Position numbers and translations under genes: made by a program. Below, piece by piece: positions 6,835 through 15,812 of a stretch of DNA of 64,000 bases. The notes beneath the pieces were generated by a model. The model did not search any database. It saw only the letters and a list, made by a program, of their open reading frames with translations, and was not told the origin of the DNA. Every line of letters starts with the position of its first letter. Position 1 is the stretch's first letter. Source of the DNA: Microbacterium faecale (GTDB lineage Bacteria > Actinomycetota > Actinomycetes > Actinomycetales > Microbacteriaceae); assembly GCF_014640975.1 (NCBI RefSeq), contig NZ_BMHO01000001.1:2552166-2616165 (forward strand), read 5' to 3'.

Positions 6835-8820
6835 GTGTCATCTCGTCCCGTCGCCGACCCCCTCGTGGGTCGCCTCGTCGACGGCAGATACCGAGTACGC
6901 GGCCGCATTGCGCGCGGTGGGATGGCGACGGTGTACCTCGCGACCGACCTGCGCCTCGAGCGCCGCGTCGCGATCAAGGTGATGCACCATCACCTCAGCG
7001 ATGACGACAGATTCCAGAGCCGCTTCATCCAGGAGGCGCGCGCGGCCGCGCGACTGAGCGACCCGAACGTGGTCAGCGTCTTCGACCAGGGGCATGACGA
7101 CGACATCGCGTATCTCGTGATGGAGTACCTGCCCGGCGTCACGCTGCGCGACACGATCACCGAGAAGAAGCGGCTCTCGGTCGATCAGGCGGTCACCGTC
7201 CTGCACGCCGTGCTCGCGGGGCTCGCCTCGGCTCACCGGGCGGGCTTCATTCACCGGGATGTGAAGCCCGAGAACGTGCTGATCGCCGAGGACGGGCGGA
7301 TCAAGATCAGCGACTTCGGCCTGGCCCGAGCCACCAGCGCGAACACCGCGTCCGGGCAGCAGCTCCTCGGCACGATCGCCTACCTCGCGCCGGAGCTCGT
7401 CACGCAGGGCACGGCGGATGCGCGCACCGACATCTATGCGCTCGGCATCATGCTGTACGAACTCCTCACGGGAGAGCAGCCGTATCAGGGCGAGCAGCCC
7501 ATGCAGATCGCGTACCAGCACGTGACCGACCAGGTGCCGCGACCGAGCATCAAGAATCCCGGCGTCCCCGAGCAGCTCGATGAGCTCGTGCTCTGGTCGA
7601 CGGAGCGTGAGCCCGACGAGCGGCCGGCCGACGCGCAGGTGATGCTGGAGCGCCTCCGCGAGATCGAGGACCAGCTCGGCATCACCCCGATCCCCCCGCA
7701 GGGTCACGCCCCCTCGGCTGCTCCCGACGACGATGCGCCGACGGCCAGCGAAACGGCCCTCCTGCCTCCTCCGACGGACGCGGACGGCGTCACGAGCGTG
7801 CTGAACGGCACCGGGCCGATCGACACGGCACAGGCCGCCGCGGGCAACGCGGAGCGTCTGCGCGTGAAGACGCGGCGTCGTCGTGCGCGCGGCTGGTGGG
7901 CCGCGATCCTCACGATCGTGCTCGCGATTGCAGCGGGCAGCACCGGGTGGTGGTTCGGCAGTGGCCCTGGCTCGATGGTCACAGTGCCGTCGTACGGCCC
8001 CGAAACGACGTTCGCGGAGATCTCCGAACAGCTCGCCGCCGTCGAGGTGAACGCGTCGGAGGAGACCGAGCACAGCCTCGACGTCGCCGAGGGGCGGATC
8101 ATCACGACCGACCCGGAGGCGGGCACGCGTGTGTATCCGGGCGACACGGTCGTCGTCACGACGTCGCTGGGCCCGGCGCAGGTCACGCTCGACGAGATGC
8201 GCGGGCTGACGCTGTCCGACGCGCAGAACCACGCACGGGACGCCGTCCTGACCGTGGCCGATGACGTCGCCGAGCGCTTTGATCCGCGCTCAGAAGGAAC
8301 CGTCATCGGGGCACGTGTCACGCCTGACGGCGCCGACGACGACTACGGCTGTCTCGATGGCTGCCACGCTCACCAGGGCGACGCGATCGCATTCACCGTC
8401 TCGGCCGGTGAGGTTCCGGATGTGTCCGGATTCTCGGTCGACGAGGCCCGCGACCGGCTCGAGTCGATCGGTCTCGAGGTCGCCGAGGAGACCTCCCGGG
8501 AATACAACGACGACGTCGACGAGGGTCTCGTGATCCGTTACTCGACCGACCAGGAGACGCTCGCGCCCGGCGACACCGTGACGCTCGTCGAGTCTCTCGG
8601 CCCACAGCCGGTAGAGATCCCGTCCGTCGATGGAATGACGCGCGACGAGGCGGTCCAAGCTCTCGAGGCGCTCGGCTTCGAGGTGTCGTTCAACGGCCTC
8701 TGGTCGACCTGGCCGGACGCCTGGACGACCGTGACGGGCTCCGACCCGGAGGCCGGCGAATCCCGCGTCCCGGCCCGCACCACGGTGACGATCTACATCG
8801 ACAACGTCGGCCCAGTCTGA
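6835..8820 (+). CDS. PASTA-domain Ser/Thr protein kinase (PknL-like)
   Basis: Transmembrane Hanks-type kinase of 661 residues. The cytoplasmic kinase domain (about residues 12-275) has the glycine loop GRIARGGMATVYLA, the VAIK lysine, the catalytic loop HRDVKPENV and DFGLA. A linker is followed by one membrane segment at about residues 353-373. Four PASTA repeats follow outside the membrane; the second is divergent and carries two cysteines (YGCLDGCH). PASTA repeats sense muropeptides or lipid II. Synteny with prenyl diphosphate synthase, Rv2175c and DAHP synthase points to PknL. M. tuberculosis PknL lacks most of the PASTA region, so the architecture here is closer to PknB. The likely local substrate is the Rv2175c-like protein (inferred). 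Confidence 0.93.
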   Translation: MSSRPVADPLVGRLVDGRYRVRGRIARGGMATVYLATDLRLERRVAIKVMHHHLSDDDRFQSRFIQEARAAARLSDPNVVSVFDQGHDDDIAYLVMEYLPGVTLRDTITEKKRLSVDQAVTVLHAVLAGLASAHRAGFIHRDVKPENVLIAEDGRIKISDFGLARATSANTASGQQLLGTIAYLAPELVTQGTADARTDIYALGIMLYELLTGEQPYQGEQPMQIAYQHVTDQVPRPSIKNPGVPEQLDELVLWSTEREPDERPADAQVMLERLREIEDQLGITPIPPQGHAPSAAPDDDAPTASETALLPPPTDADGVTSVLNGTGPIDTAQAAAGNAERLRVKTRRRRARGWWAAILTIVLAIAAGSTGWWFGSGPGSMVTVPSYGPETTFAEISEQLAAVEVNASEETEHSLDVAEGRIITTDPEAGTRVYPGDTVVVTTSLGPAQVTLDEMRGLTLSDAQNHARDAVLTVADDVAERFDPRSEGTVIGARVTPDGADDDYGCLDGCHAHQGDAIAFTVSAGEVPDVSGFSVDEARDRLESIGLEVAEETSREYNDDVDEGLVIRYSTDQETLAPGDTVTLVESLGPQPVEIPSVDGMTRDEAVQALEALGFEVSFNGLWSTWPDAWTTVTGSDPEAGESRVPARTTVTIYIDNVGPV

Positions 8821-8838
8821 CCCGGTTCGAGGTTCGTC

Positions 8839-8866
8839 CGGGGCGCGGCAATCGCAAGGCGCCCCG
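8839..8866 (+). terminator. Hairpin after the kinase gene
   Basis: Perfect 8-bp stem CGGGGCGC / GCGCCCCG with a 12-base loop, 19 bases after the kinase stop codon. No T-tract follows. It overlaps the first unit of the 94-bp repeat, so it may act as a structured 3' end and not as a classic terminator. Confidence 0.5.
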
Positions 8867-9119
8867 AAGGAGGCGGGCTTACGCCCGTCGACTGAGGGCA
8901 ACGCCGCGAGTTCCACCTGCCCACCGCGGACCCCGGGGGCGGCAATCGCAAGGCGCCCCGAAGGAAGCGGGCTTACACCCGTCGACTGAGGGCAACGCCG
9001 CGAGTTCCACCTGCCCACCGCGGACCCCGGGGGCGGCAATCGCAAGGCGCCCCGAAGGAGGCGGGCTTACGCCCGTCGACTGAGGGCAACGCCGCGAGTG
9101 CCGTGCCCGGGGTCCGCGG
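8847..9119. repeat. 94-bp tandem repeat, 2.7 copies, closed by an inverted 14-mer
   Basis: Units begin at 8847, 8941 and 9035, an exact 94-bp period. Units 1 and 2 differ at only two positions; unit 3 matches unit 1 for about 64 bases (to about 9099) and then diverges. The last part of units 1 and 2 contains CCGCGGACCCCGGG (8924-8937 and 9018-9031). Its exact reverse complement CCCGGGGTCCGCGG occurs at 9106-9119, directly at the DAHP synthase stop codon. Each unit can form small GC hairpins (GGGGCG/CGCCCC, CGGGC/GCCCG). The array fills the whole interval between two convergent genes. I see no protein-coding signal in it. Confidence 0.95.
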
Positions 9120-10457
9120 CTACCTCTTTTCGAGTTCTTCGGCGACGAGGAAGGCGAGCTCGAGTGACTGCATGTGGTTGAGTCGGGGGTCGCAGAGGGA
9201 CTCGTAGCGCGTGGCGAGTCCGGCCTCGTCGATCTCCTCGGATCCGCCGAGGCACTCGGTGACGTCGTCGCCGGTGAGCTCGACGTGGATGCCGCCGGGG
9301 TGCGTGCCGACCTGGCGGTGCGCCTCGAAGAATCCGCGGACCTCGTCGACGACGTCATCGAAGCGACGCGTTTTGAAGCCGGTCGGGGTCGCGAAGCCGT
9401 TGCCGTGCATCGGATCCGTGACCCAGAGCGGCTGCGCCCCGGAGTCGCGCACGGCCTCGAGCAACGGCGGAAGCGCGTCGCGAATCTGCCCCGCGCCCAT
9501 GCGCGTGATGAACGTGAGGCGCCCGGGTTCGCGTTCGGGGTCGAGCTTCTCGATGAGCTGCAGCGCCGTCTCCGGCGTGGTCGTCGGTCCGAGCTTCACG
9601 CCGATGGGGTTGCGGATCTTCGACGCGAAGTCGATGTGAGCACCGTCGAGCTCGCGCGTGCGCTCCCCCACCCAGATGAAGTGCGCGGACGTGTCGTACG
9701 CGTCGCCGGTGCGGGAGTCGATGCGCGTGAGCGGGCGCTCGTAGTCCATGAGCAGACCCTCGTGGCCCGTGTAGAAGTCGACGCGCTTCATCTCCTCGAA
9801 GTCGGCGCCAGCCGCCTCCATGAACTTGATCGCGCGATCGATCTCGGTCGCCATGTGCTCGTAGCGCTTGTTGGCGGGGTTCTCGGCGAAGCCCTTGTTC
9901 CACGAGTGCACCTCGCGCAGATCCGCGAAGCCGCCCTGTGTGAACGCGCGGATGAGGTTCAGCGTGCTCGCCGCCGTGTGGTACGCCGTCAGCAGGCGCT
10001 GCGGGTCCGGCGTGCGGGCGCCTTCGGTGAACTCGAAGCCGTTGACGATCTCGCCGCGGAACGCGGGCAGCGTGACGTCGCCGCGCGTCTCGGTGTCCTT
10101 CGAGCGCGGCTTGGCGAACTGGCCCGCCATGCGCCCCATCTTGACGATCGGCATCGACGCGCCGTACGTGAGCACGACGGCCATCTGCAACACGGTCTTG
10201 ATGCGATTGCGGATCTGGTCGGCGGTCGCGCCCGCGAACGTCTCGGCGCAGTCTCCGCCCTGCAGCAGGAACGCCTTCCCCGCTGCCGCCTCGCCGAGGC
10301 GATAGCGCATCTGGTCGACCTCACCCGCGAACACGAGCGGCGGAAGAGTCGCCAGCTCGGCCGACACCAGCTCGACTTCGGCCGGGTCCGGCCACTGCGG
10401 CTGCTGCTTGATGGGGAGTTCGCGCCATGCATCGAGCGCGTCGGGGGAATGCTGCAT
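9120..10457 (-). CDS. Class II DAHP synthase (AroA-II type)
   Basis: 3-Deoxy-D-arabino-heptulosonate 7-phosphate synthase, the first step of the shikimate pathway, joining phosphoenolpyruvate and erythrose 4-phosphate. The 445-residue length and motifs match the plant/actinobacterial class II family: GEVDQMRYRLGEAAAGKAF, LQGGDCAETF, KMGRMAGQFAKPRS, EGLLMDYERPLTR and DPMHGNG. The metal-binding cysteine is in GGDCAE. The gene appears leaderless. Its stop codon abuts the inverted 14-mer that closes the 94-bp repeat array. Position beside the kinase matches Rv2178c (aroG) in M. tuberculosis. Confidence 0.96.
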   Translation of the reverse strand: MQHSPDALDAWRELPIKQQPQWPDPAEVELVSAELATLPPLVFAGEVDQMRYRLGEAAAGKAFLLQGGDCAETFAGATADQIRNRIKTVLQMAVVLTYGASMPIVKMGRMAGQFAKPRSKDTETRGDVTLPAFRGEIVNGFEFTEGARTPDPQRLLTAYHTAASTLNLIRAFTQGGFADLREVHSWNKGFAENPANKRYEHMATEIDRAIKFMEAAGADFEEMKRVDFYTGHEGLLMDYERPLTRIDSRTGDAYDTSAHFIWVGERTRELDGAHIDFASKIRNPIGVKLGPTTTPETALQLIEKLDPEREPGRLTFITRMGAGQIRDALPPLLEAVRDSGAQPLWVTDPMHGNGFATPTGFKTRRFDDVVDEVRGFFEAHRQVGTHPGGIHVELTGDDVTECLGGSEEIDEAGLATRYESLCDPRLNHMQSLELAFLVAEELEKR

Positions 10458-10463
10458 TCCACG

Positions 10464-10469
10464 ATCCTA
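10464..10469 (-). promoter_or_regulatory. -10 box TAGGAT, leaderless start at 10457
   Basis: On the minus strand TAGGAT is followed by six bases and the ATG of the DAHP synthase gene, with no ribosome site. Confidence 0.65.
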
Positions 10470-10499
10470 TCGGCTCGCAGAGGCCTCAGATTCCCGCAG

Positions 10500-11210
10500 T
10501 CAGGAGAACGCGCTGGCCTTCTGCGCGCCGTTCTCCTCGGCGCGACGACGATGCTTCGTGGCGTAGTCGTCGACGTACTCCTGTCCGCCGAGGCGCTGCA
10601 GGGCGACCATGATCTCGTCCGTCACGCTGCGGAGCACGAAACGGTCGTCTTCGAAGCCCTCATAGCGCGAGAAGTCGAGCGGCTCGCCGAGCACCATGCC
10701 GATCCGCATGATGCGCGGCCTGGAGGATCCGATCGGCAGCATCGTGTCGGTGTCGACCATGACCACGGGGATCACCGGGACCTTCGCGACGAGCGCCATT
10801 CGTGCGATACCGGTGCGTCCCTTGTAGAGCCGACCGTCGGGGCTGCGTGTGCCCTCGGGGTAGATGCCGAGCAGGTCGCCGCGCCCGATCACCTGCAGCG
10901 CCGCGTTGAGGGCGCCCTCCGAGGCGGATCCTCCCGAACGATCGATGGCGATCTGGCCGGTGCCCTTCATGAACCACTTCGTCGCCCAGCCTTTGAGACC
11001 TTTGCCGGTGAAGTACTCGGATTTGGCGAGGAACGACATCGGGCGCTCGAGCACGAGGGGAAGGAAGACGGAATCCATCACCGAGAGGTGGTTCGACGCG
11101 AGGATCGCCGCGCCCTGCTTCGGAACGTTCTGCGCGCCCGCGATCCACGGCCGGAAGATGCCCTTGAGGACAGGTCCCACGACCAGGTACTTGAGGATCC
11201 AATAGAACAC
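10500..11210 (-). CDS. plsC: 1-acyl-sn-glycerol-3-phosphate acyltransferase (PlsC family)
   Basis: Membrane-associated acyltransferase of 236 residues that acylates lysophosphatidic acid in phospholipid synthesis. The family block NHLSVMDS carries the catalytic NHxxxxD motif, and block III is GIYPEGTRSPDG. Others include IDRSGG and PVIPVVMVDTD. The GTG start at 11210 is preceded by a weak GGAG about 9 bases away. It lies between DAHP synthase and a divergent acyl-CoA ligase, an arrangement also found in M. tuberculosis (Rv2182c near fadD15), which suggests joint work in lipid metabolism. Confidence 0.93.
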   Translation of the reverse strand: MFYWILKYLVVGPVLKGIFRPWIAGAQNVPKQGAAILASNHLSVMDSVFLPLVLERPMSFLAKSEYFTGKGLKGWATKWFMKGTGQIAIDRSGGSASEGALNAALQVIGRGDLLGIYPEGTRSPDGRLYKGRTGIARMALVAKVPVIPVVMVDTDTMLPIGSSRPRIMRIGMVLGEPLDFSRYEGFEDDRFVLRSVTDEIMVALQRLGGQEYVDDYATKHRRRAEENGAQKASAFS

Positions 11211-11383
11211 CGGGCGACACTCCAGACGACGTCAACGGCCCGATTCTAGTGGTGTCGACCGGCGATTGTGGATAGCGGACAACCCACTGGCGGGTGCGCT
11301 CGCGACACCTCTAGACTCTCCCACTACTTGCACCGAACGCGCGGACCCTGTGCGCGCACCCGACCGGTACCAAAGGAGCTGCC

Positions 11384-13213
11384 GTGAACGAGACCTCCGC
11401 CGAGCCCCTCGCCCCCGCCGACCCGTCGCAGAACATCAGCGACTTGCTCGTCGATCGTGTGAGGCAGGCGCCGCACCATCCGCTGTTCAGCGTTCCCGAC
11501 GGGGACGGCTGGCGTGACAAGACGACCAGCGAGTTCGAACAGGAGGTCGTCGCACTCGCGAAGGGGTTCGTCGCGGCCGGGGTCCGCGTGGGAGACAAGG
11601 TCGGCTTCCTCGCGAAGACCACCTACGAGTGGACCCTTGTCGACTTCGCCCTGCACTACGCGGGCGTCATCATGGTGCCGGTCTACGAGACCAGCTCGGC
11701 TGACCAGATCCACTGGATCCTGTCGGACTCGGGTGCCATCGCTCTCATCGTCGAGAACGCCGAGCACCACGAGCGCTTCAGCGCCGTGCGCGATGATCTG
11801 CCGTTGATCGGCTCGTACTGGCGGATGGACGAGGGTGCGCTCGATGAGCTCGTCTCGCAGGGCGCCGAGGTGGAGGACGCCGAGATCGAGCGCCGCCGTT
11901 CGCTGGCGCGCGGTGACGACGTCGCGACGATCATCTACACGTCCGGATCGATGGGGCGCCCGAAGGGCTGCGTTCTGACGCACAGCAATTTCGTCGACAC
12001 CTCGAAGAACGCGGCGCTGGCGCTCAGCGAGGTGCTCGAGCAGCCGGGGGCGTCCACCGTGCTGTTCATCACCACGGCGCACGTCTTCGCGCGTTTCATG
12101 TCGGTGCTCTATGTGCACGCGGGCATCAAGACGGCTCACGAGCCCAACACGAAGAACCTCGTCGCGGCACTCGGCTCGTTCAAGCCCACGCTGCTGCTCG
12201 CCGTTCCGCGCGTGTTCGAGAAGGTGTACAACTCGGCCGAGCAGAAGACCGAGGCCGAGGGCAAGGGAGCGATCTTCCGCCGCGCGGTGAAGGTCGCGAT
12301 CGAGCACGCCCGCCGCGAGCAGGAGGGCGAGCGCATCGGTCCCGTCCTGGCACTGCAGTACAAGCTGTTCAGCAAGCTCGTCTACGGCAAGCTGCGCGAT
12401 CTGATGGGCGGTCGTGTCACGTACGCGGTGTCGGGTTCGGCGCCGCTCGGACCGCGACTCGGCTATTTCTTCCGTGGGCTCGGCATCAAGATCCTCGAGG
12501 GCTACGGCCTCACGGAGACCACGGCGCCCGCGACGGTGAACCGTCCCGACAGCATCAAGGTCGGTTCCGTCGGTCCGGTTCTGCCCGGCGTGAGCGTGCG
12601 CATCGCTGACGACGGCGAAGTGCAGGTGAAGGGCGTGAACGTCTTCCGCGAGTACTGGCGCAACCCGGAGGCGACCGAGGAATCCTTCGATGGCAGCTGG
12701 TACCGCACGGGCGACATCGGAGAGCTCGACGAGAAGGGCAACCTGTCGATCACGGGTCGGAAGAAGGAGCTCATCGTCACGGCAGGCGGAAAGAATGTCG
12801 CGCCGAATACGCTCGAGGATCCGATCCGCTCGAACTCCATCGTCGGTCAGGTGGTCGTCGTGGGCGACCAGAAGCCGTTCATCTCCGCGCTCGTGACGCT
12901 CGACCCCGAGATGCTGCCCGCGTGGCTGAAGACGCACGGCGAGTCGTCGGACATGACGCTCGAACAGGCGGCGGTGTCGCCGGCCGTGAAGGCCGAGGTT
13001 CAGCGTGCGATCGACGAGGCGAATGCCCGGGTGTCGCGAGCGGAGTCCATTCGCGAGTTCCGAATCCTCCCGACCGAGTGGACGGAGGCGACCGGCCACC
13101 TAACGCCGAAGCTGTCGATTAAGCGCAGCGTGATCATGAAGGACTTCTCCGCGGAGATCGACGACATCTACGCGGCGCCAAGAGACGTCACGACCAACGT
13201 CCCGCTCGGCTGA
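11384..13213 (+). CDS. Long-chain fatty acyl-CoA ligase (FadD15-like)
   Basis: Adenylate-forming enzyme of 609 residues that activates long-chain fatty acids as acyl-CoA. The ATP-binding P-loop is TIIYTSGSMGRPKGCVLTH, the second core motif is EGYGLTETTA, and the C-terminal hinge and catalytic region is TGRKKELIVTAGGKNVAP. The GTG start is preceded by AAAGGAG. A possible -10 box TAGACT lies at 11311-11316, which would give a leader of about 65 bases. The gene is divergent from plsC and convergent with peptide deformylase. Confidence 0.94.
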   Translation: MNETSAEPLAPADPSQNISDLLVDRVRQAPHHPLFSVPDGDGWRDKTTSEFEQEVVALAKGFVAAGVRVGDKVGFLAKTTYEWTLVDFALHYAGVIMVPVYETSSADQIHWILSDSGAIALIVENAEHHERFSAVRDDLPLIGSYWRMDEGALDELVSQGAEVEDAEIERRRSLARGDDVATIIYTSGSMGRPKGCVLTHSNFVDTSKNAALALSEVLEQPGASTVLFITTAHVFARFMSVLYVHAGIKTAHEPNTKNLVAALGSFKPTLLLAVPRVFEKVYNSAEQKTEAEGKGAIFRRAVKVAIEHARREQEGERIGPVLALQYKLFSKLVYGKLRDLMGGRVTYAVSGSAPLGPRLGYFFRGLGIKILEGYGLTETTAPATVNRPDSIKVGSVGPVLPGVSVRIADDGEVQVKGVNVFREYWRNPEATEESFDGSWYRTGDIGELDEKGNLSITGRKKELIVTAGGKNVAPNTLEDPIRSNSIVGQVVVVGDQKPFISALVTLDPEMLPAWLKTHGESSDMTLEQAAVSPAVKAEVQRAIDEANARVSRAESIREFRILPTEWTEATGHLTPKLSIKRSVIMKDFSAEIDDIYAAPRDVTTNVPLG

Positions 13214-13231
13214 TGCCGGGCGGTCGCGGAG

Positions 13232-13723
13232 TCAGAACCAGTCGCTCTCGCGCACTTCGCGCATCGCGATGCGGCGGGTCTCCGACGGCAGTCGCTGGAG
13301 GTAGACCATCCCGTCGAGGTGGTCGGTCTCGTGCTGCAGCATCTGTGCGAACAGCCCCTCGCCCTCGAGCGTGATGACGGACCCGTCGACGTCGAGCCCT
13401 TCGACGCGCGCGTACGGATGGCGCATCGCGTCGTGCCAGAGGTTCGGCACCGACAGGCACCCCTCCCCTGTCGGGACGGGCTCTCCGCGCACCTCGACGA
13501 CGCGCGGATTGATGATCGCGCCGACGCGGTCGTCGACGTTGTAGCTGAACGCCCGCAGTCCGACACCGATCTGTGGCGCCGCGACGCCCGCGCGCCCTGG
13601 AACCTTCACCGTGTCGATGAGGTCAGCGATGAGTGCTCGCACGCCGTCGTCGATCGTCTCGATCGGCGCGCAGGCCGTGCGGAGCACCGGGTCGCCGTAG
13701 AGGCGGATCTCTCGTACCGTCAT
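13232..13723 (-). CDS. def: Peptide deformylase
   Basis: Metalloenzyme of 163 residues that removes the formyl group from nascent proteins. All three family motifs are present: GVAAPQIGVG, EGCLSVP (metal-binding Cys) and QHETDHLDG (HExxH). Its ATG overlaps the stop of the upstream MinD-like ATPase gene (ATGA), so the two are translationally coupled. It is the last gene of the pyruvate carboxylase-ATPase-deformylase unit. Confidence 0.97.
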   Translation of the reverse strand: MTVREIRLYGDPVLRTACAPIETIDDGVRALIADLIDTVKVPGRAGVAAPQIGVGLRAFSYNVDDRVGAIINPRVVEVRGEPVPTGEGCLSVPNLWHDAMRHPYARVEGLDVDGSVITLEGEGLFAQMLQHETDHLDGMVYLQRLPSETRRIAMREVRESDWF

Positions 13724-15768
13724 GCCGAGCGGATTCCCTCGACGACGAGCGAAGCGAGAGACCGGGCCGCCTGGCGCGTGGCGGGGGCGAGATCGTGGAA
13801 CGTGATCGTGCTGCCGGTCGCGATCCGCGCGTCGTACGGGATCCGCACAACATCGCGGGCACGACTTCGGAAGTGCGACTCAAGTTCGTCGAGCCGGACG
13901 AGCTCGGTGCCGGACGCTTCCTGGTTGATCACGACGACGGCGTTCCGCGCGAGCTCGCCGCGTCCGTTCGTCTCGAGCCACGTGAGGGTCTCAGACGCGA
14001 GGCGCGCTTCATCGACACTCGTGCCGGACACGATGACGATCTGATCCGCGAGGTCGAGCGTCGCGTTCATCACGGAGTGGACGATGCCCGTTCCCGTGTC
14101 GGTGAGCACGAGCGAGTAGAAGTGCTGAGCCAACTCGGACACGTTGCGGTAGTCCGCGTCGCTGAACGCGTCGGCGACGTGCGGATCCGCGTCACTCGCG
14201 AGGACGTCGAGACGCGTCTCGTCGCGCACGACGTGCGCCGACAGGTCTCCGTAGCCGGAGATCTCGTCCCGGTCGCGCACAAGGTCACGGACGGTCTTGC
14301 CCGACACCCGTGCGATGCGCTCGGCGAGTGTGCCGCGGTCGGGGTTCGCGTCGATCGCGACGACGCGGTCGTTCCTGGCGTCGGCGAGTGCCATGCCGAG
14401 CAGTGCGGTCACGGTGGTCTTGCCCACGCCGCCCTTGCGGCTCATGACGGGGACGAACCGCGCGGCGCCCGGCAGCGGTGCGGCGATGCGCGCCATGAGC
14501 GCTTTGCGTGCGCGCGTCTTCTTGCTGTCGCCGAGATTGATCAGACCGCCGGTCGCCGAGTAGATGATGCGACGCCACGGATCCTCGGGCTCCGGACGGC
14601 GAATCGCACCGGTGTCGAGGAGCCGCTCATCAGTCAGCACGTCGCTCGATTCGCGGTTCGCCGCGTCCTCGACCTCGTCCACGCGGCGCGCGGGAGGTCG
14701 CAGGAACGAGACGCGCTCGGGTCGGTCGGGCTGTGACACAGGTGTCTCCTTGCGCGGGGTCGTCTCGGGCGGAGCCGAATCGGGCGCGCCCTCGCGGTCA
14801 TTGTCGTCCGTGTCGGCGGCGGGGCGGAGACCGCCTGCCGGAGCCTTCGTGAGGGGCGCGGGAATGTCCGGCTCGTCAGCGGCGGCGTCCGCGATCTCGA
14901 ACGGCTCGACGTCCTGGTCGCCGTCGTCGGCGGCGTTGTCGTGGTCGTTGTCGTTGTCGTTGTCGCTCGCGGAGGCGTCATCGGCGGCGGCCGCGCCGTT
15001 GTCGGAGGATGAGCCGTCGCCGGCATCGTCGCTGTCGGCCGCGAACGCGGCGTTGGAGCGGTCCGCCTCGTCGTCTGCAACGTCAGTGTCGTCCATGCCG
15101 GAGTGGTCTGCAGCCGCTGCGTCTTCTGCACCGTCCACGTCGTCGGTGTCGTCCGCGCCGTCGACGTCGCCCACGTCATCGGGTGCTGTGGCATCCGTCT
15201 CGGCGTCGGCGTCATCCGTGGCGGACCCGGCAATCAGCGCCGTGATCTCCGAGTCCGGATCATCGACGTCCGCTTCGGCTTCGTCGGCGGTGTCGTCCGC
15301 TTCGTCGTCCATGTCGTCGGCGTCGGAAGCGTCAAGAGCGTCGGAGTCGGAGTCGGAGTCGACATCGTCATCGTCATCGTCCGCGAGTGCGTCGTCCTCG
15401 TCGTCGACGGGCTCGTCCTGGTCGTCCGCCGAGTCAGCGTTGATATCCGTGTCGGCCTCCTCGGTGTCGTCCTCCGAGTCGTCCGCGGCGCGCGCGGGCT
15501 CGTCGGAATCGTCCTCCGACACGTCCTCCGCGGGCTCGTCGCCTTCAGGATCGTCGTCCCCGATCGCGCTGGCGCGCGCGGCTTCTTCGCCCGTGAGCTC
15601 GTCGGCGATCACGTCGTCGTCCGAGTCGTCGTCGCGATAGCCGACGGGGAGTGTCACGCTCACCTGCGCTGTCGCGCCGAGGTCGATCGAGGTTGTCGAG
15701 GTGCCGACATCGTCGAGCACGCCGTGGTCCTGACTGTCGTCGGGAGACGGCTTGCGGTCTTCTGCCAA
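13720..15768 (-). CDS. MinD/ParA-like ATPase with long acidic N-terminus (EspI-like)
   Basis: A 682-residue protein. Residues about 35-290 are an extreme low-complexity stretch of Asp, Glu, Ala and Ser with very few basic residues. The C-terminal half is a SIMIBI-class ATPase with a deviant Walker A motif MSRKGGVGKTTV near residue 445, then VVAIDANPDRGTLAERI and VLTDTGTGI. The sequence before the P-loop (LINLGDSKKTRARKALMARI) resembles the EspI/Rv3876 family of type VII secretion loci, but no ESX genes are present here. I chose TTG at 15768, with AGGAG six bases upstream; the in-frame stretch further upstream is not protein-like. The target of the ATPase is unknown. It is coupled to def and lies 44 bases after pyruvate carboxylase. 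Confidence 0.85.
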   Translation of the reverse strand: MAEDRKPSPDDSQDHGVLDDVGTSTTSIDLGATAQVSVTLPVGYRDDDSDDDVIADELTGEEAARASAIGDDDPEGDEPAEDVSEDDSDEPARAADDSEDDTEEADTDINADSADDQDEPVDDEDDALADDDDDDVDSDSDSDALDASDADDMDDEADDTADEAEADVDDPDSEITALIAGSATDDADAETDATAPDDVGDVDGADDTDDVDGAEDAAAADHSGMDDTDVADDEADRSNAAFAADSDDAGDGSSSDNGAAAADDASASDNDNDNDHDNAADDGDQDVEPFEIADAAADEPDIPAPLTKAPAGGLRPAADTDDNDREGAPDSAPPETTPRKETPVSQPDRPERVSFLRPPARRVDEVEDAANRESSDVLTDERLLDTGAIRRPEPEDPWRRIIYSATGGLINLGDSKKTRARKALMARIAAPLPGAARFVPVMSRKGGVGKTTVTALLGMALADARNDRVVAIDANPDRGTLAERIARVSGKTVRDLVRDRDEISGYGDLSAHVVRDETRLDVLASDADPHVADAFSDADYRNVSELAQHFYSLVLTDTGTGIVHSVMNATLDLADQIVIVSGTSVDEARLASETLTWLETNGRGELARNAVVVINQEASGTELVRLDELESHFRSRARDVVRIPYDARIATGSTITFHDLAPATRQAARSLASLVVEGIRSA

Positions 15769-15812
15769 GGGAAACTCCTGAGTGCCGAGGCGGGACTCCC
15801 GCCGTCGCAAGG

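Noticed and set aside
8847..9119. CRISPR array
   Set aside because: The whole 94-bp unit repeats; there are no distinct spacers between short conserved repeats.
9174..11249. Long plus-strand open frame antisense to DAHP synthase and plsC
   Set aside because: Composition is Arg/His/Gly-rich shadow translation of a high-GC gene; the minus strand encodes complete families with intact motifs. Many similar antisense frames in the window were dismissed for the same reason.
13720..15768. Type VII (ESX) secretion locus
   Set aside because: Only the EspI-like ATPase is present; no EccC, EccD, MycP or WXG100 genes are nearby.
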